Notes: generated from the letters alone by a model not told the origin. A stretch of 64,000 bases of DNA from Emydura subglobosa (GCA_007922225.1 ML679970.1:25970631-26034630); one strand, 5' to 3'; positions 1-12,714 are shown, counted from the first letter of the stretch. Translations and numbers: made by a program.

Positions 1-754
1 GCCATGTAATTTGTTTTCAAAAGAAATGGCAGGCCAGCTCTTACTAACTGTTAGCTGACTGCCAACTCCCGCGTGTGGCTCCCACCAATTAGTTACTGGG
101 ACAGTTTATGAACTTTCACTTACTTTTCACAGCCGAGCTCAAAACTAAGGTAAATTTGTAAACTCAGTTATTACAACGGGGGTTGAATGAAGGGTGAACT
201 GGTAACCTTAATTCTGGCATTTCCTACTTTTGAGTGCTCGACTCTGCAAGAACTCTAATGTTCTTGGAAGGTAGCTTCTCTGCAGGAATAGAACGTGACT
301 TGTTCCTCAACAGAACCCTACCATTTACCAGAGTTACGGATATCACTAGAGCTGTACGCATTGCTTTACCAACGTGGGGGTCCCTGCCCCAAAGACCTTG
401 CAGCATATTTTGGAAGTGTGCAGTACAAACTGTTATGGGGCAAGCATGAGCAGAATGAGGCCAGCTAGATGAATGCATTGTAGCATGTTCATCGGAAGCC
501 TGCAGTCTCTCCAAAGGTTTAATGAAACTATGTTGAAGAGAACTGCAAATGCTATCTTCCACTTCCAGTTGCTGTGTGTGTATAACTGGGCGTCCCTGAA
601 TCGCTTTCAGAAGGACAGTAATATTGACGTGTCATTCAATTATCAATACATTTGTAAAACCCTAGTGGGTTTCTATTCCTTCTATTCCTTCCTATGCCCT
701 TGGATATGCATATGTTACCTCCTATATATGTTTCCTATTTGCTGTATCATTTCT

Positions 755-890
755 ACCAACTGCATCTGAGGAAGTGAGCTGAAGCTCACAAAAGCTTATG
801 CCTCCTGAAATTAAATTTGTTAGTCTTTAAAGTGTTACAGAATTCTTGTTGTTTTTGCTGTATACAGACTAACACGGCTACCCCTCTGGA
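755..890 (+). repeat. Interspersed repeat with decayed hammerhead-ribozyme core
   Basis: The sequence has CTGAGGA (766-772), a perfect 6-bp stem II (GTGAGC 774-779 with GCTCAC 784-789, loop TGAA), then AAAA where the hammerhead consensus has GAAA, then a two-base-pair GC/GC stem III with a TTAT loop (794-801). Downstream comes a conserved tail with TTTGTTAGTCTTTAAAG and CAGACTAACACGGCTACC. Minimal hammerheads with very short stem III are known from Penelope-like retroelements, and this tail is a common turtle and amniote dispersed repeat. The lost G of GAAA and the altered bases after stem III suggest an inactive fossil. Confidence 0.6.
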
Positions 891-3800
891 ACTATTCTTT
901 CACTGTGTACTAAAGGGGGTCTCTTCCTCTTCTCTGAACCCATCTGGTTCTGGCTATGGTCAGAGATTGGACTGAATGGGCCACTGATCTGGCAGTCTTT
1001 GTTTCTACAAAATGCTCTTACTTTGCCATAGTTGTCTCTAGTGTTGAATTCAAATAAAACCATTGATCTAGTTGTAGGCTGTTCCATGTTCAGATTTTTG
1101 GAACGATAGTCACTGATTCTTTTCAAATTGGAGATTTAAGTTTCTTGATCTCGGCAAGCTAAAGATCCTCCTGTGAAATATTCTCACTGCAGAAAACAGT
1201 GGGATATATTAAACCTACCCAACAAACCCCACAGACTTAGAACGAAACCCCCAAATAGTATGTGTATGCATATGGTGTTTGAATAGAATTAGTAACCATC
1301 CTTCCAAAATCTTTGAAAGTCACCCATGGAGATTTCTAATCAGATCAATTTTTAAATGCTTTGAGTCCAATGTGATTCTTCTTTCTCAAAATAAGCAGAG
1401 GTTCCCAGTCTTGTCCAGCAGCAGTCAGGTGCCATTTATCCACAAATAGATATGGGAAAAATCTGCTGAGTTCCTGAATCATTGCCAGCCCCCTGAGGTC
1501 AGTTGGCTATTTCTTGCTGAAGCGATTGGCCTTGAGGCAGGGGTTACCAACTAAATAGTTCAAGGTAGGGTCCTAAATAATAACTTGTAAGGTTTCTTGC
1601 ACCCTTCTTCCCCTTTCGGTCCTAGACTTATTACTCCATTTGTAGAAGGTGCTGGAGAGGTTTGTATGTGATGAATTGTGTAGCAGGTCTCTCTGCATAT
1701 AGCAATAGTGTACAAACAAAAATGTCTTCATTCTTGTTTGGGGATGTGTATCTTGCTATGTGATTGGGGAGCTAACAAAAGGACAAATGATGCTGACTAG
1801 TTGGTGCTTGGAGTGTTATACCAGTATTTTTTTTTTATTATTTATTGAATCTTTTATTTCTAGTCTTAGATTTATTTTTTTTTTAAATATTTTATCCTGG
1901 ACTCTAGCCTGCAATTATGATGCTAGGGCCATATAGCTTTCCCTCTAGACTGAGTTTTGGTACAAAGTCCTTGGCCATTTTAGAGCTTTTGTGGTGTTGC
2001 TCCTGAATGGATCTGAGGCAGCTAAAATGACTTCCCAGACTAGACACTTGAGGATGACTCCTAATTAGCTTAGATGTGAAATTTTTGAGGCTGTGTAGAT
2101 GTGGTCTGGCTTCTTGATCTGCTTCCTTGTGTCAACTGCTTCATGTGCTGAGGCCAATAAATAGTTCCTCTTCTGTTCCGGGAGATCAGGTTCTAAACTC
2201 TGACCTTGTCCCTCTTCTCACTGCAGATAGGTGAAAGAAGTGCTAGCCCGGATAAACGGGAGGGGGTCAATGTCAGTAATCAAAGAACTTGGTGCTGGAA
2301 GGGATTTGGATGTGCTGTAAAACTACTCAAGGTGCTGTCGGTATATAAATCCATAGATTATTTACAATCTGGGATTTAATCTTGGATAGTCCATCTGATA
2401 TAGCATGTACGGCATTAGAAATCTGGCTGCATAATAAATTGGCCTCATTTTGTGAACTTCCTGGTCCCTCTTGCTTTGTAATGCAGGGGCTGTGCAGTGA
2501 CTATCCTTTTTTAGATTTAGTCTTGAACGTAGAACTTTTCTCCTAGAATGATTTTCAAGCTGAGGCTGAAAGCCTGAGTATTTGAAGCATTTCCATCTTC
2601 CACATGCAAAACATCATCAGGCATTAGGCTTTTCTTGACAAATACACAAACACTGGGCACGACAGGGAAGCTTTTAGCAGCATTAAGTTAATCTCGGCTT
2701 TAAGCGTGAAACCCTTGAGCATTCTTCTTGGCGATTTCAACGCTTGGGGAGTGAGAGGAGCTTGGATTCATTTACTTGGCCAGCAGACAGATTCACCAGC
2801 GCATATTCAACATGTCAGAGTAGTCACACGTTAGAAAGGGCCCTATGCTGCATTTGATCTCATGGAGTATAAGAAATCTCCAGGGTAGATCCCCCACCCT
2901 TTGAGAAGAATCATGCTCTCTTCTGCAGCATTAAGGACTTAAATCCAGCCCCATGATCAGACCTGCCATACTGCGCTATCACAACAGCTCCTGCGTCCTG
3001 TGAAATGGAGGGTTCTTGACTAGTGCACGTCTTTCTCAGAGCTGATTGATAGAAGTGAAGAAACTTACAACGTATGGGACTGCGCCGTCAGCGCCTCAGT
3101 GCTGGGCTTTGGTTCTTCTGTCCTAGTTTCTCCCAAAGCCCTGTGGGTGGGGCTCAGCTTTGGAGATGTTTGAACCGCAAAGGCTTGACAACAACAAAAT
3201 ATACCTGCTGCAAATCATTCTTTAGTAGAAAATACCTATCAAGTCCCTATCCAAGTACAGAAGTGTTTTCTGCTAAAGAAGATCTGAGGCAGAGATGGTA
3301 AAGAGCAATTCTGGCTAAAGCTTTACCTCGCCTGGAAACCCAGTGGGCCTCTTCGTCTTGCTCATTCACCATACAAACCCAGTGGACATGGCAGAGGAAA
3401 ATCCGGCTCTGGATTTGTAATGTACCCAATTGCAATGCATTAGTGAATCTTAGTATAGACAGTAAGAGACTGTAACAGAGTGCTGGCATAAGCCAGCCTG
3501 CCCCACACAGAGAGGTGAAGGAAATAGGGAAACGGCCACTCTGCAATGGGCTAACCAGACAGGAGGAGCACGTGCTGGTGAAGAGCAATGTATACTGAGC
3601 AGGACAAATACATTGTGAAAAATCATTTAGCTTGCTATCAGGATTTCTTCTTATATTTTGCAGGGCAGAAAGCTTCTTCAAGAACCTGTCTAAATATCCC
3701 TTTTCAGTGGTTGCTTCCTTCTCCATCCAAACTGTCAGCGGCTACTGGATAGTGTGTGAAATAAAATCAGTTTTTCCTTTTCCCACCCGGCACAAGGTTT

Positions 3801-3944
3801 TGGGGTTTAATGCGTTCTCTGTCATCATCTATGCATTTAATAGGGACATAGTCAGATGTTGAGGTCTCAGTCTCTATTCTGTAGAGACTTCAGGCTGGCT
3901 TCAGAATTCAGAAGTGTCTTTGGGGGATGTGGGATAAGCTTCAG

Positions 3945-4165
3945 CTAGTGGTGTGAGCAGGAGTCTGGATTCTGTTTTTGACTTTGCAACTGATTCATTG
4001 TTTGATCTTGGGCCAGTCCCATAACCACATTCCCTCTCTGTAAGATGGACATGATGCTCACCCACCTTTTGTTAAAGTACTTTGAGCTCTGTGGATGAAA
4101 TGTGGCATAGAAGGACAAAGTGGCATTTATTACTATTAATGGGAAGTTGTTCAAAGGTTGTGGTG
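3945..4165 (+). repeat. MIR-like CORE-SINE remnant
   Basis: The order of motifs resembles the vertebrate MIR family: a degenerate B-box region (GGAGTCTGGATTCTG), then a stretch similar to 'gatcttgggcaagtc', a 'ccctctctgtaaaatgg' equivalent, and the tail 'aaagtactttgagctctgtggatgaaa'. No coding content is expected. Confidence 0.6.
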
Positions 4166-5522
4166 GATCCAAGTCCAAGCAGAATTTGACTTTGATCAGA
4201 AGCAGGTGGAAGAATGACCATCAGTCTCAGTCAATGCAGCTTTTACTACCTTTCACAGTGGAGTAGTGACGTGTGCAGGCAGGTCAGGTCAGGGCAGCTG
4301 CAGTGTTGGGAGGGAGAAAGGAGAGATCGGATTTAATATAAAATACCCTGGGAACCAAGGAAACCTGTTCCCAGCATTAACAGAATCACTCTGCTTGTAT
4401 GGTACACGCTTCCCCCATAGCCTTCATCTTTGCTTTGCTCGGAAGAGCCTGCTGTCTTAAAGACAGTCTTATTTTATACTGAAAGAATCTAGTATAAACC
4501 AAACATGCTTGCAGCTCTGATAAACACCAGGCATGCTTCTGGGATGTGGACAATAGGACTTCGGTGCACTTCACTGCGGGAGACCAAAAAAGACTGATCT
4601 GTGACTGTAGCTAACGCAGAATCTGTGGCAGCACGATGAGGGAGAGGAAAAAGATGTCTCTGCTTATGTGTTGCTCTGCACTCACCCTTAGGCACATGAT
4701 TTGAGTTTGTTTTGACACTAACATTTTAAAGCTCTATGAACTTGGTTCCAGGTACCCCACAGAACTTACTGTATCTTACCCACTTTCTTGCACTGTGTGG
4801 TGTGAAGGTAGCAGGGTCTGTAGGATGCTGTTCATATCTTGTGTTCTGCCAGCCTGGTCTAGCTCTTTCTCTGCAGTCCAGGTCTTTGGAGGGCCATGGC
4901 CTTGGCCCTTTTTCTTTTAAACAAGCATGGCCAGTTGAGACAATGCTGCCAGACCTGCAGCTGCTGAAAGCCCCTTGTTCATGGGTAGCCTCACCAATGC
5001 AAGTGCGCTGCAGTAGCGTGGGGTGCGGCACGTGCTGCTTGGAGCAGACAGAGCTCTGGGGTGATAACTCAAGAATCAGAACATCAACCATTCTAGCACA
5101 GGGCATACACCAGATCCCCCTCACTTCCCTATTACAATAAGAAATCTCCATCCAGTATTCTCCTTCCACACACTGACACCGGTTCTAGATACATTCTCTC
5201 ATTTCCCCCATCATCTCCTGAGGGACTGGGACTCTCCCAGCCATTGTGATATAAAAGTTTGGAGAGGCACTAGGGAGAAGGTTGCACCCTGAAACTTGGG
5301 TCCCAGTTGAATGGCTTAGATGTGCTTGAACAGTCCTCTAACCAGAAGTATCTTCGAGAGCTTTCAGCAAGCCACAACTGGCTGTTGTCATTCTCATTGT
5401 GGGTGATTGACTTCTGCTTCCATGAGGCACCTACAATGCCCACAGCAGATAGGCACCTTCTAATTAAGATTTACTCCTTACGCAATGGGCCTGTAATCTG
5501 ATGTGGTGGTTTTGTTTTTTAG

Positions 5523-5630
5523 ATTCTGAAAATGAGACAGCCAGCGACTGAAGCAGGACCCGCTCAGCTGCAGTGCCACGCGCAAGGGCCTACTTCAGCG
5601 GAGGAGGACGAAGAGGAAGACGGGAAATGA
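5523..5630 (+). CDS. Possible terminal coding exon of an unidentified gene
   Basis: A T-rich tract ending TTTTTTAG (5513-5522) would be a splice acceptor. The first frame is open for 35 codons and ends in an acidic tail (SAEEDEEEDGK) before TGA at 5628. A second frame ends earlier as SENETASD. The stop is followed about 107 bp later by AATAAA (5737-5742). Acceptor, acidic C-terminus and poly(A) signal together look like a last exon. I do not recognise the protein and see no convincing upstream exon, so a processed or degenerate remnant is equally possible. Confidence 0.25.
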   Translation: MLKMRQPATEAGPAQLQCHAQGPTSAEEDEEEDGK

Positions 5631-5736
5631 TGTATCGTGTGAGGCATTCTGTACCACTCTGGTCCACTCTGCACAATTTTGTAACTTCTTTCTAAAGCAG
5701 TTTTATGTATAGCTGGAAACACAAATGATATGCAAA

Positions 5737-5742
5737 AATAAA
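5737..5742 (+). terminator. Poly(A) signal AATAAA
   Basis: This canonical hexamer lies downstream of the possible terminal exon at 5523-5630. It would end that transcript around 5755-5770. It is meaningful only if the exon is real. Confidence 0.3.
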
Positions 5743-8666
5743 GGGAAAATATTTTTGGGGAAAAGGATTTTGTTTAAAAATTATTCCCTTCTCTTTCGAC
5801 TTCAGATCTGAGTTCCTAGGAGCAGCCTGCAGAAGAGAAGGGGTGAAGCCCTGGCTTCGCCTGAACCAGCCGAGCATCTGGCAAGCAAGCTGTTTGTAAT
5901 GTTACAACAGTCAGATTGTTGTTCAATTCCAGGAGGCCACCTGGGCTTTGCGTTCCACAATGTAAACGGCCAGCCTTTTACTGACTCAGAGCTAGGTCCC
6001 TGACCAGGCTGGGCATTTTGGGTTGAGACGGGAGATCGTGCCTGACTGTTTCGGCTTCATCCAGAACTGCCCACTTAGTCCAAGTGACTTGGAGGAAGCC
6101 ACCAGCCCTTTTTACCTTGCCTGGTGGGCCCTGATTGGCTTTTGTCTGCTCGCAGCCCTTCTAGCTGCTGGAGGACCAATTTTCAGAGTTCTGCCCACAG
6201 TTGATCCTAGGCAACTCTTGGAGGTCTAAACTCACTACTCTTCTCCCCCATAAGGACACCTTTGGGTGGGGTGGGCCGGGCCAAGGTGGCAGAGCCTCCA
6301 GCAAACGCCTGGCATACCCAACGGAGACACCTAAGCCTGACTTGCACATTCTTTTTGCTTCATACAGTTAATCATAATGCAATCAAATAGTTTTGGAAAA
6401 GCAAAAATAGGCATATTTATTCAAATTCTACTCGAATGAGAGCTAGCTCCATTTAAATTACTCCCAGTCATAAAGAGAAATTCATAAAGGTAATATTCTC
6501 TTTCCTGAGTCACTGAAGACAGCTTTTGACTGCCTCCTCCTCCCGCCCTCCTCTCCCTCCTGGTGGAGGTGGTGTAGAAATGAATTTGTAGCAGATAGCC
6601 ACTGGACCACTGGGGAATTGGGTGACTTTCTAGTGCTCTCACTGGGGAAGGAGAAAGAGTGCTGGTCTGGCCGCTGTCCCTGGGCCCCAAACTTCCACAC
6701 TCCAGCTGTTCAGAACTTGCCTCCTGTCTGGATTCTGTCTAGAGTCCCTGACCTTTCATCTCCCCTTCTCTGATACCATGGAAGTATGAAGCCCCAATTT
6801 TCCACTCGCTTTGCTCTCACTGTCGTCTGCCCTCACAAGGCTGCAGCCTGGCACAGTGTGTGGGGAAGTGGTGGTCGCCTGCCATGTCTGTCTTTTCCAA
6901 ACTTGGGTTCTCAACAATAAAATCTTTTGTTGCCATCATTGTCTAAGCCATTACCTCCCTGAAATCCAGGCTGTAAGGGGTTAGATTCTTTTGCCTCCTG
7001 GAATAGGGATAGTATGGGAGGGAATACAGAAGGTACAAGCGGTACATTTAAATTCACCTGAACTAGGCACCCTGGCCCAATAAGCCATTAAAGCCAGACA
7101 CCTCAGTGTCGTACATGATTAAAGTCTCAACAGAAGCAGGGTCAAAAATAACCACTTTGTACACCATGCTGGAAGTGAAAAATAGCTCCAAAATGGATGG
7201 TGTGTGTGATCTTAATACTTAGCTATTATGCCACCTCTTCTGCACCGGTGTGAGGGAATCAAAGCTAATGTAAGGCACACACCAAGGAGCTGTAGGGTAG
7301 TGTGGGCTACTTCTAATTTACTCATTCTTACCTGCTTCTGGCTTCTCTGCATGTAAATTAGATCAGCTTTGGGTAGTTGGTGTAAATAGGTCTGTGAGCG
7401 TCTCGCTGAATGCTAGCTAAAGGGTCTGATGTACACATCCTTATGGATCACTTCTGATTTTTGGCCTCTAGTTTTTTCTCTTCACTTCCATCAAGCACAG
7501 TGAATAAGAAACTGCCCTACAGTGCAGTTCCATCCCGTATCTGTGGGAGTAGCCAGCACCACACAGGACAAATGTGTATATCATCAACATGCTCTTCAGT
7601 AATCACTCAGCTTTCCGGTCACCATGGCAACAAATGAGAGCATAGTAACCTGGCTGGGTATTTTTACTTTTTTACAATTGTAATAGGTGCTCTCTCTCCC
7701 CAGTGGTTTCCCCGCCTCCTGGCTCCCGCGCCATTCCAGGGACTGGGCCTTCCCCACTGCCTGTGACACCCACTGACAAAACCTGCCAATTTCCTTGCTG
7801 TAGCAATTCACCCTTCACCATCTCACTGACTGAAATGTTCGTGGAGACTCCCTGCAGTTGCTTGACAAATGGACACCCAAAGCAGGTCTTCTCTGGGGCC
7901 TATTGCACCCGGGGACTCTTCAGGAGTTGGGTTCTGATTCCAGCTCTCCTCTCATCTCCCCTGAGCTCGTCAGTGACCTCCTACAACTGGAGAACCACCC
8001 CTACTTGCCTACGCTCTATTGTCTTTCCAACACACGCTCCCATTCTGGAACTCCTGACCCTAGGCTGATGCTGCCATGGCTTCCTTGGGCCGCCTCCTCT
8101 CATACTGTGCTGCTTTGGAGCCCAGCATTTTAACAACTAGCGCCATCTAGTCCGCGTGGGTCCAAAACTGACAGTTGCCTATCCGTCCAAGGCTTCTCAC
8201 TTGTTAGCAGCAAACACAAGCTGACTCTGGGCAAGGGCTTGTTGGAATATTACGTACAGCTGGGCTTTAGAAAGGGCAGTGGGACTTGCTTTGTGGATTT
8301 GTTTGGACAGTCTGAGGAGGAAATTGCCAAAACACAACCAGGTTCCACCATTGGATGGTAGGGGGGAAGTGACCAAGAAGAGAAAAGCCGTTCCTACAGT
8401 AAATACCTAACTACTGCTGAGAAGTATAATGGGAAAGAGCTGCTTAGGCTTCCACCAGAGCCTCCAATGTGTGGCCGTTTCAGTCATGATCTGATATATG
8501 CTAAAGGTAACAGAAGAAGCAGACGGCATTAGTGATGTTTTTTTTAAGGCAAGAATTGAAGTCCATGTGGTGTGTGAAAAATGGCTTCTATTGGCTTCAA
8601 GGGCACTGATTCAGCCCTTTCACGTGTCACCTTGCACTGCATGTAAGAAGCAGAGGAATGGACCTA

Positions 8667-8792
8667 GGGTGACCTAGATGTCCTGATTTTATAGGGACAG
8701 TCCCGATATTTGGAGCTTTTTCTTATATAGGCGTCTATTACCTCCCACCCTTGTCCTGATTTTTCACACTTGCAATCTTGTCAACCTAAATG
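8667..8792. mobile_element. Short non-autonomous DNA element with terminal inverted repeats
   Basis: The left end AGGGTGACCTAGATGTCC and the right end (ATCTTGTCAACCTA) are imperfect inverted copies. The body contains ATTTTATAGGGACAGTCCCGAT, a short internal palindrome, and CTTATATAGG. I recognise this as a common turtle and vertebrate miniature inverted-repeat element of about 125 bp. It has no coding capacity. Confidence 0.65.
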
Positions 8793-9567
8793 GATCTAGG
8801 GATAGAATGAAGGAAGGGCTTATTGTTTCCTCAGTATATCTATGCACCTGACCTACTTTTGTCAACTCATCCTATAATCAGAAACTTCAAGGGCCTGGTT
8901 TTCATAACTGCATGTCTAATTTGCACACAGAATGTGTTGCACATGGACGCTGGTAATATGAAGCTCAAACATGCTGTCTGATTGCATGTGTGCTTATGAA
9001 AAATCAGGTCCTAAAGACCTGAGACTGATAATGTAGTCTACGGAAGCCGTGTAATATGTAAAAGAGCCAAGTACCGGTTGCTGATGCTTGATTGCATTGC
9101 CTTTCAGGAAAACCCAGTCTTTCCTGGCCTTGGTTTTCAATCCCCATTGGTTCATGAGCTGGCTCAAGAATAACGCAGCACTGATTGAGGAGCAAAGATA
9201 CAACTGCTGATGTGTTTCAGGGTGAGCTGTCAAATGGAAGGATGAACCTTGGATTTCAATGGAGACTACAAGGAAAGCTGGGAATGTGTAGGGCTCTATT
9301 CGACAAAGACTATTATAGAAAGTTCTATACTTATCTTTTAAATTGGTGCATTGTTATTTAAAAGGCTTTTCCCACCCATCTCTTTGGAATTGTGTGGATT
9401 ATTTTTCATTGCTGAAACGAGAGCACTGTGTGTAATTCCAGGGAGGCCATCGATCACTCGATTGGGAAGAACCAATGCATTAATTTGAGAGCAAATTTAT
9501 TTTGCTGACAGTTGAGGAAACATTACTGTAAAACCTTAATACACACAAGTGAGCCTCCTGCTACAAA

Positions 9568-9730
9568 GCCCTGTTTCAGCAAATCACTTGAGCAAGGGAT
9601 TAAATGTATTGGTTTAAAGAAAAAACGTACCAAACCCTGGGGAAAAAAAGGCTTCAACCCCCTTTTTGGATTTATACTGTTTCTGTGAGATTTAAGCACG
9701 TGCTTAAGTCTTTTGCTGAATCAGGGCTAT
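9568..9730. mobile_element. About 160-bp inverted-repeat element
   Basis: The stretch starts AGCCCTGTTTCAGCAAA and ends TTTGCTGAATCAGGGCT, which are near-perfect inverse complements. The interior contains TTAAGCACGTGCTTAAG, itself palindromic. The structure suits a miniature inverted-repeat transposon or a hairpin-forming repeat. Related 'cttaagcacgtgcttaa' repeats are frequent in reptile genomes, in my recollection. Confidence 0.55.
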
Positions 9731-10689
9731 TGTGCCACGATTAAATGTCCAAAGGCTGTTTCTTTGCTCCAGCCTTTCCAGGACTGTTTCCAGGTACTCT
9801 AGCAATCTCAACAGAAGAAATTTCCTGAGAAAAGGGGTGAATTTGCTGGGATAGGGTTTTGGCTTCTGGGGAGGGTGGGTTATAAAGATACAGATATAAA
9901 AAGTTAGATGTTTAACAGTTACTGCATGGCTTGTTGGCGCGCACACACACACACAACATGAAATTGGGCTGTCAAATCAGTTTTAAAAGTATCAAGGATA
10001 GCAAAACAATCCTCTAATGTTTGTGCTAAGTGTGTGTAAGTGTCTAGACTATCAAGCTAATTTCAGTATGTGCAGTACAATGCAGTTTTTGCACTCTTTA
10101 TGATGCTTGAAATGGTGGATTATTTTTAAAATGGATGTAAACAAAAACTCTACAAATCCAAAAGGGCTGTGAAGCCTTACTTCTCCCAAGTGCAGGGCTT
10201 ATTTGACTATGCAACTTGCATTTGTTGGTCTTTTAAATATGCTTGAAAGTGTATCTGTTTTTAAAAAAAGTAAGTTGTGTCTGTAAATCTTGGAGCTGAC
10301 CTGGTTGACTCCTGACAGGAGGAACCCTTGTTTTTGTATGAATATTCTGTGATACATGGTAACGGTGTTTGGGGAGAAAAGATGTGCTTAGACTGGTCTC
10401 CCTGTGCCATGGCTGGTGGGATAGTTGTGTTTTTATCATATCCAGTACAGCGCTGACTTGCAGTCTAGGAACAGATAAACATACTGTTTTGGTCGTGTGT
10501 GATTCTAGTAATTTATTTCCTGCGTTCCTGACTGGTGGTTGAATTTTCATAACTGTGCACGGATTATCTGAAAGAAAGAGATGGCACTTTATAGGCTCTG
10601 AGTCAAAATAACCAGAGCTGCTTCAGCACGTCGCCACAGAGCCATTTGTCGTCCTCTCTCTTCTGCTATGTTTATTAAAGCTGTGTGCA

Positions 10690-11530
10690 TAAACAGTAGA
10701 GCTGGTTGGGAATTTTTTGTTGGAATTATTTTGTGATGAAAAAATACAATTTCTGGAAAATCAAAATTTTCTACAGGAAAACTTTGACTTAGTGGAAAAT
10801 GGAAAAATGTTTACAAAATCAAAATTTTCCTATAGAAAATTTCAATTTCCCAGCAACTTTGTTTTCCAGCAAAAAATATTCCATCAGGAAAATCAAAATT
10901 AAATGGTTAATTTTGGGTCAGTTCGACATAAATCAGAATATTTCAGTTTTTGAACTGACCTGAAAATGTTTCATTTTGAATGAGTTCAACAAAACATTAA
11001 ACTGCATTTTTGTATTAGGGCATTGCCTTATAGGAATTGTCGTTTGTGCCATTCTCTCCTATGGGCCAGGATCCCTGAAGTGGAGGACGAGGACTCTTTC
11101 CCATGATGCAATATAGACTTTCTGTAGATTGCGCTGTGTGATGCATCATGGAAGTCAGATTATGCATCTGGAATCATGGGAGATGTAGTCCAGGCAGAGA
11201 GTTTGTCCTGTAGAGAAGGATGGGGGCAACAGACTCCTGAACTACAGCTACCGTAAGGCAATATGCAATTATGGCAAAATGCCATTTGATATTGAACTGA
11301 CTCATAACTAAGTATTCTGGGTCAGTTCAGTAAACCAAAATTAAATATTTCAATTTCAGGAATGTCAGAATGTTTCATTTCGATCAAAAATATTGAAATG
11401 AAACACTGGACATTTCTGAATTGAAAATGTTCAGAATTTTGGCTCCTCAACAACAGTAAAAAATTCAACTTTTTGTCCTAATCTGAGATGAAAACAAATG
11501 TTAAAATGTTGTAAATTCTGACTTTCCCTC
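10690..11530. mobile_element. AT-rich element with long imperfect inverted arms
   Basis: The left arm (about 10,700-10,990) is rich in AAAATTTT, GAAAATTT and TTTCAATTT. The right arm (about 11,290-11,530) carries the same words in inverse orientation. The GC-richer core contains CCCATGATGCAATATA (about 11,100), GATGCATCATGGAAG (about 11,140) and ATCATGGGAGATGTAGTCC (about 11,172), reciprocal copies of one motif. I interpret this as a non-autonomous DNA transposon with compound arms. A related AT-rich piece lies at 49,160-49,490. Confidence 0.5.
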
Positions 11531-12714
11531 AGCTCTTAATAACAACAAACTCCTGTGGATGCAGGGCTAGGCCCAAGAAGAGACCGAGAGGTGACTGAGC
11601 AGCAGAGACGTTGACTGAGGAAGAGTGAGTGTATAGAGATCTCTCTTGATCCCTGTAGTGAGGCCCAGCCCATCCTGGAATATCCTGCACCCACAAGTTC
11701 TGCTGTCTCTCAGAACGTGCCCTGCTGATATTTAAGGATGCTGGACCTGATTTTAACTAATTTTGAACCCATCTGAACATTGAGCCTGAAAGTTCTGTTG
11801 ACCTGAATCTGTTATGAAAGAGGGAGCTAAGAAAGAGTGGAAATGAAGTTCCAAAGCCAAAATATTATCTTTATGACATAGAGCACTTGTGCTAGCCTTT
11901 CCTTATTAGGGTAGGGCTCCCTCTCTGGAGTGGCATATCCCTGGCATACTATGAGATTGTATGAGGCATCATGTTGTCTAGGAGAGAGTTATAAAAAACG
12001 AATTGAACCTAAAAGTAAACTTGAATGTTCAAGGTTCACTCCTGCATTGCCAAGGAAGTAGACTGCATGACCTAGTAGATAATTCCTATGGTTCTATTAC
12101 AGGGAAATGGGGTTTGTGAACTTGAAGAGGTTCGGTGACTCCAAAAACTAGTTTGGAAGGATTACATATTTCTAGTGAGGTCTTTGTACAATTTCTCATT
12201 GTATCGGTTGGGACTGGTCTACTTCCCAGCCATCTGATGGGAAGAAATTGTTCCCTGAAATGTTAAGATCATATTAACTAATTTTAAAACAGCTTGTTCA
12301 TAGAAATACATAGTATTTTTTAAAAAGGCTCAAATGAGCCCATACAGCAAAAAAAGGTGACATGTAAAACCACTAAAAGATTTCCCATGTATTATCCATC
12401 CAAATCAGAATCAAATCCTTGATTTCCAATGGAACTGGAAACATGAGAAAAAACATGAGAAAAAAACTGCAGTGATTGACTGGAGTGTCCCAAGGGACCA
12501 TCAGAACTGGTTCCTCTTTCTGTTGCCTCGCTTTATAACAGGATTGTAATTTGTCATGTATTTACGCAGACAAATTGTTCACTGCATCTGTTTTTGAGTG
12601 AGACCCTGTTATTTTGAACTAGAATGACTAAAGCACATAGAAGTTAACTACCCTGGGTGAAGGAAATGAGTCAGATTCTCAGCTAATGCTAAGGAACTTG
12701 GGCCTAGATCCTCC

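Larger units (their letters stand above)
1..5522. other. AT-rich stretch without a recognised gene
   Basis: I see no conserved coding exon here. Short open frames on both strands lack family motifs and paired splice sites. The stretch holds a ribozyme-bearing repeat (755-890), a MIR-like SINE remnant (about 3945-4160), and otherwise unstructured AT-rich sequence that could be intron or intergenic DNA. If the exon proposed at 5523 is real, this could be its upstream intron. Confidence 0.5.

Noticed and set aside
3632..3862. Possible exon after TTTCTTCTTATATTTTGCAG with frame AESFFKNLSKYPFSVVAS
   Set aside because: The acceptor is good but there is no matching donor, poly(A) signal nearby or recognisable protein.
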